Below, one piece after another: positions 63,396 to 64,000 of a stretch of 64,000 nucleotides of DNA. Every line of letters starts with the position of its first letter. Within the stretch, counting starts at the first letter, position 1. The notes below the pieces were generated by a model, which saw only the letters and a list, made by a program, of their open reading frames with translations, was not told where the DNA came from and did not search any database. A program made the translations under genes and the position numbers. Location of the stretch: NCBI GenBank assembly GCA_037893245.1, contig JBAIAA010000094.1:930001-994000 (forward strand). Direction: 5' to 3'. This stretch comes from Crossaster papposus (taxonomy: Eukaryota; Echinodermata; Asteroidea; Velatida; Solasteridae).

Positions 63396-64000
63396 TCTTC
63401 ATTCTCGAACAACGTTGAGGTTCGCAGCTAAGATATAAGTCAAGAAAATTATCCTCATTCGCAGCCACCTTTTCTTATGTGTATGTTTGTACACGTGTAT
63501 TGCCGCATTGGCCTATGCCGCCTGTGCCCTGACGCATGAGTCTCACAGTTTGGGTTCTTTCTATTGAGAAATGTAGCAAAATATTTTGGCTCCGATGTCC
63601 AGCTGGTGAGTGTCTCTTCATTCTCGAACAACGTTGAGGTTCGCAGCTCAAATATAAGTCGAGAAAATTATCCTCATTCGCAGCCATGTTTTCTTATGTG
63701 TATCTATGTACACGAGTATTGCCGCATTGGACTAGGTCGCCAGTGCCCTGACGCATGAGTCTCACAGTTTGGGTTCTTTTCATTGGGAAATTTGGCAATA
63801 TTTTGGCTCAGATGTCGAGCTGGTGAGTATTTCTTCATTCTCGAACAACGTTGAGGTTCCCAGCTAAGATAAAAGTCGAGAAAATAATCCTCATTCGCAG
63901 CCACCTTTTCTGATGTGTATGTTTGTACACGTGTATTGCCGCATTGGCCTATGCCGCCAGTGCCCTGACGCATGAGTCTCACAGTTTGGGTTCTTTCTAT
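63396..64000. repeat. Array continues past the window end
   Basis: Ordinary tetramer-type monomers, with CACGTG at 63493, CACGAG at 63711 and CACGTG at 63928. There is no array border. Confidence 0.85.

Larger units (their letters stand above)
1..64000. repeat. Tandem satellite array, 217 bp monomer, about 295 copies
   Basis: Any landmark recurs at 217 bp steps or multiples of 217 plus or minus a few bases across the whole window; for example the GTACAC landmark before the CACGTG core, the CGAACAACGTTGAGG core and the GGCCTATG segment. All copies point the same way and I saw no inversion, no insertion of foreign sequence and no flanking unique DNA at either end, so the array continues beyond the window on both sides. 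Monomers differ by scattered substitutions, T-run length changes and rare short indels (2 bp insertions, a 3 bp and a 50 bp deletion). The hand-made consensus has 49 C, 50 G and 10 CpG in 217 bp. Family and species are not recognised. A centromeric, pericentromeric or subtelomeric location is inference from size, purity and HOR order. Confidence 0.98.

Noticed and set aside
1..64000. Recurring 66-, 76-, 103- and 113-codon minus-strand frames as a gene family
   Set aside because: They overlap each other in different frames of the same repeat, and substitutions do not look concentrated at third positions on inspection.
1..64000. CRISPR array
   Set aside because: The repeat is about 217 bp, continuous, and there are no unique spacers between short repeats.
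1..64000. Telomeric repeats, rDNA or retrotransposon within the array
   Set aside because: No TTAGGG- or TTAGG-type runs, no rRNA-like sequence and no break in the 217 bp register long enough for an insertion.

Overview
The whole 64 kb window is one uninterrupted satellite DNA array. A monomer of about 217 bp repeats head to tail, always in the same orientation, from the first base to the last (roughly 295 copies). I found no protein gene, rRNA, tRNA gene, transposon, CRISPR array or unique sequence longer than a few bases. A consensus I counted by hand is about 46% GC and holds 10 CpG (observed/expected about 0.9). This is eukaryotic heterochromatin of centromeric, pericentromeric or subtelomeric type. 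I do not recognise the monomer family and cannot name the species. The well-kept CpG argues mildly against a heavily CpG-methylated vertebrate or plant array, or for recent amplification.

The information lies in how variant monomers are ordered. From left to right: an 8-to-10-monomer higher-order repeat (HOR) in three copies (1-5950); a three-monomer duplication (5416-6717); mixed blocks (6.5-9.4 kb); a 6-to-7-monomer HOR in three units (9391-13510); a mosaic (13.5-17.95 kb); a 1.3 kb block present twice, 4557 bp apart (17.95-19.26 and 22.51-23.82 kb), flanking a clean 651 bp trimer array of four units (19632-22259); an 8-to-9-monomer HOR (23.8-29.2 kb); then, from about 29 kb, a distinct family whose core is a four-monomer, 870 bp HOR, shuffled by duplications of 1.7 to 4.9 kb up to 56.4 kb; and finally a 3480 bp tandem duplication with no difference seen (56436-63395).

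No genes act together here. Each monomer does carry compact candidate signals: a 10 bp palindrome with a CACGTG core next to a 14 bp palindrome with an AGGCCT core, a CGAAC/GTTCG dyad, and a 77 nt stretch that resembles a degenerate tRNA (A-box-like and B-box-like motifs, possible cloverleaf, TTTT downstream). In the 870 bp HOR the CACGTG palindrome is intact in every second monomer and broken in the others, and the A-box-like motif alternates in the opposite phase. This resembles the alternation of CENP-B-box-positive and -negative monomers in human alpha satellite. The many open reading frames of 60-176 codons are by-products of a repeat unit whose length is 3n+1.
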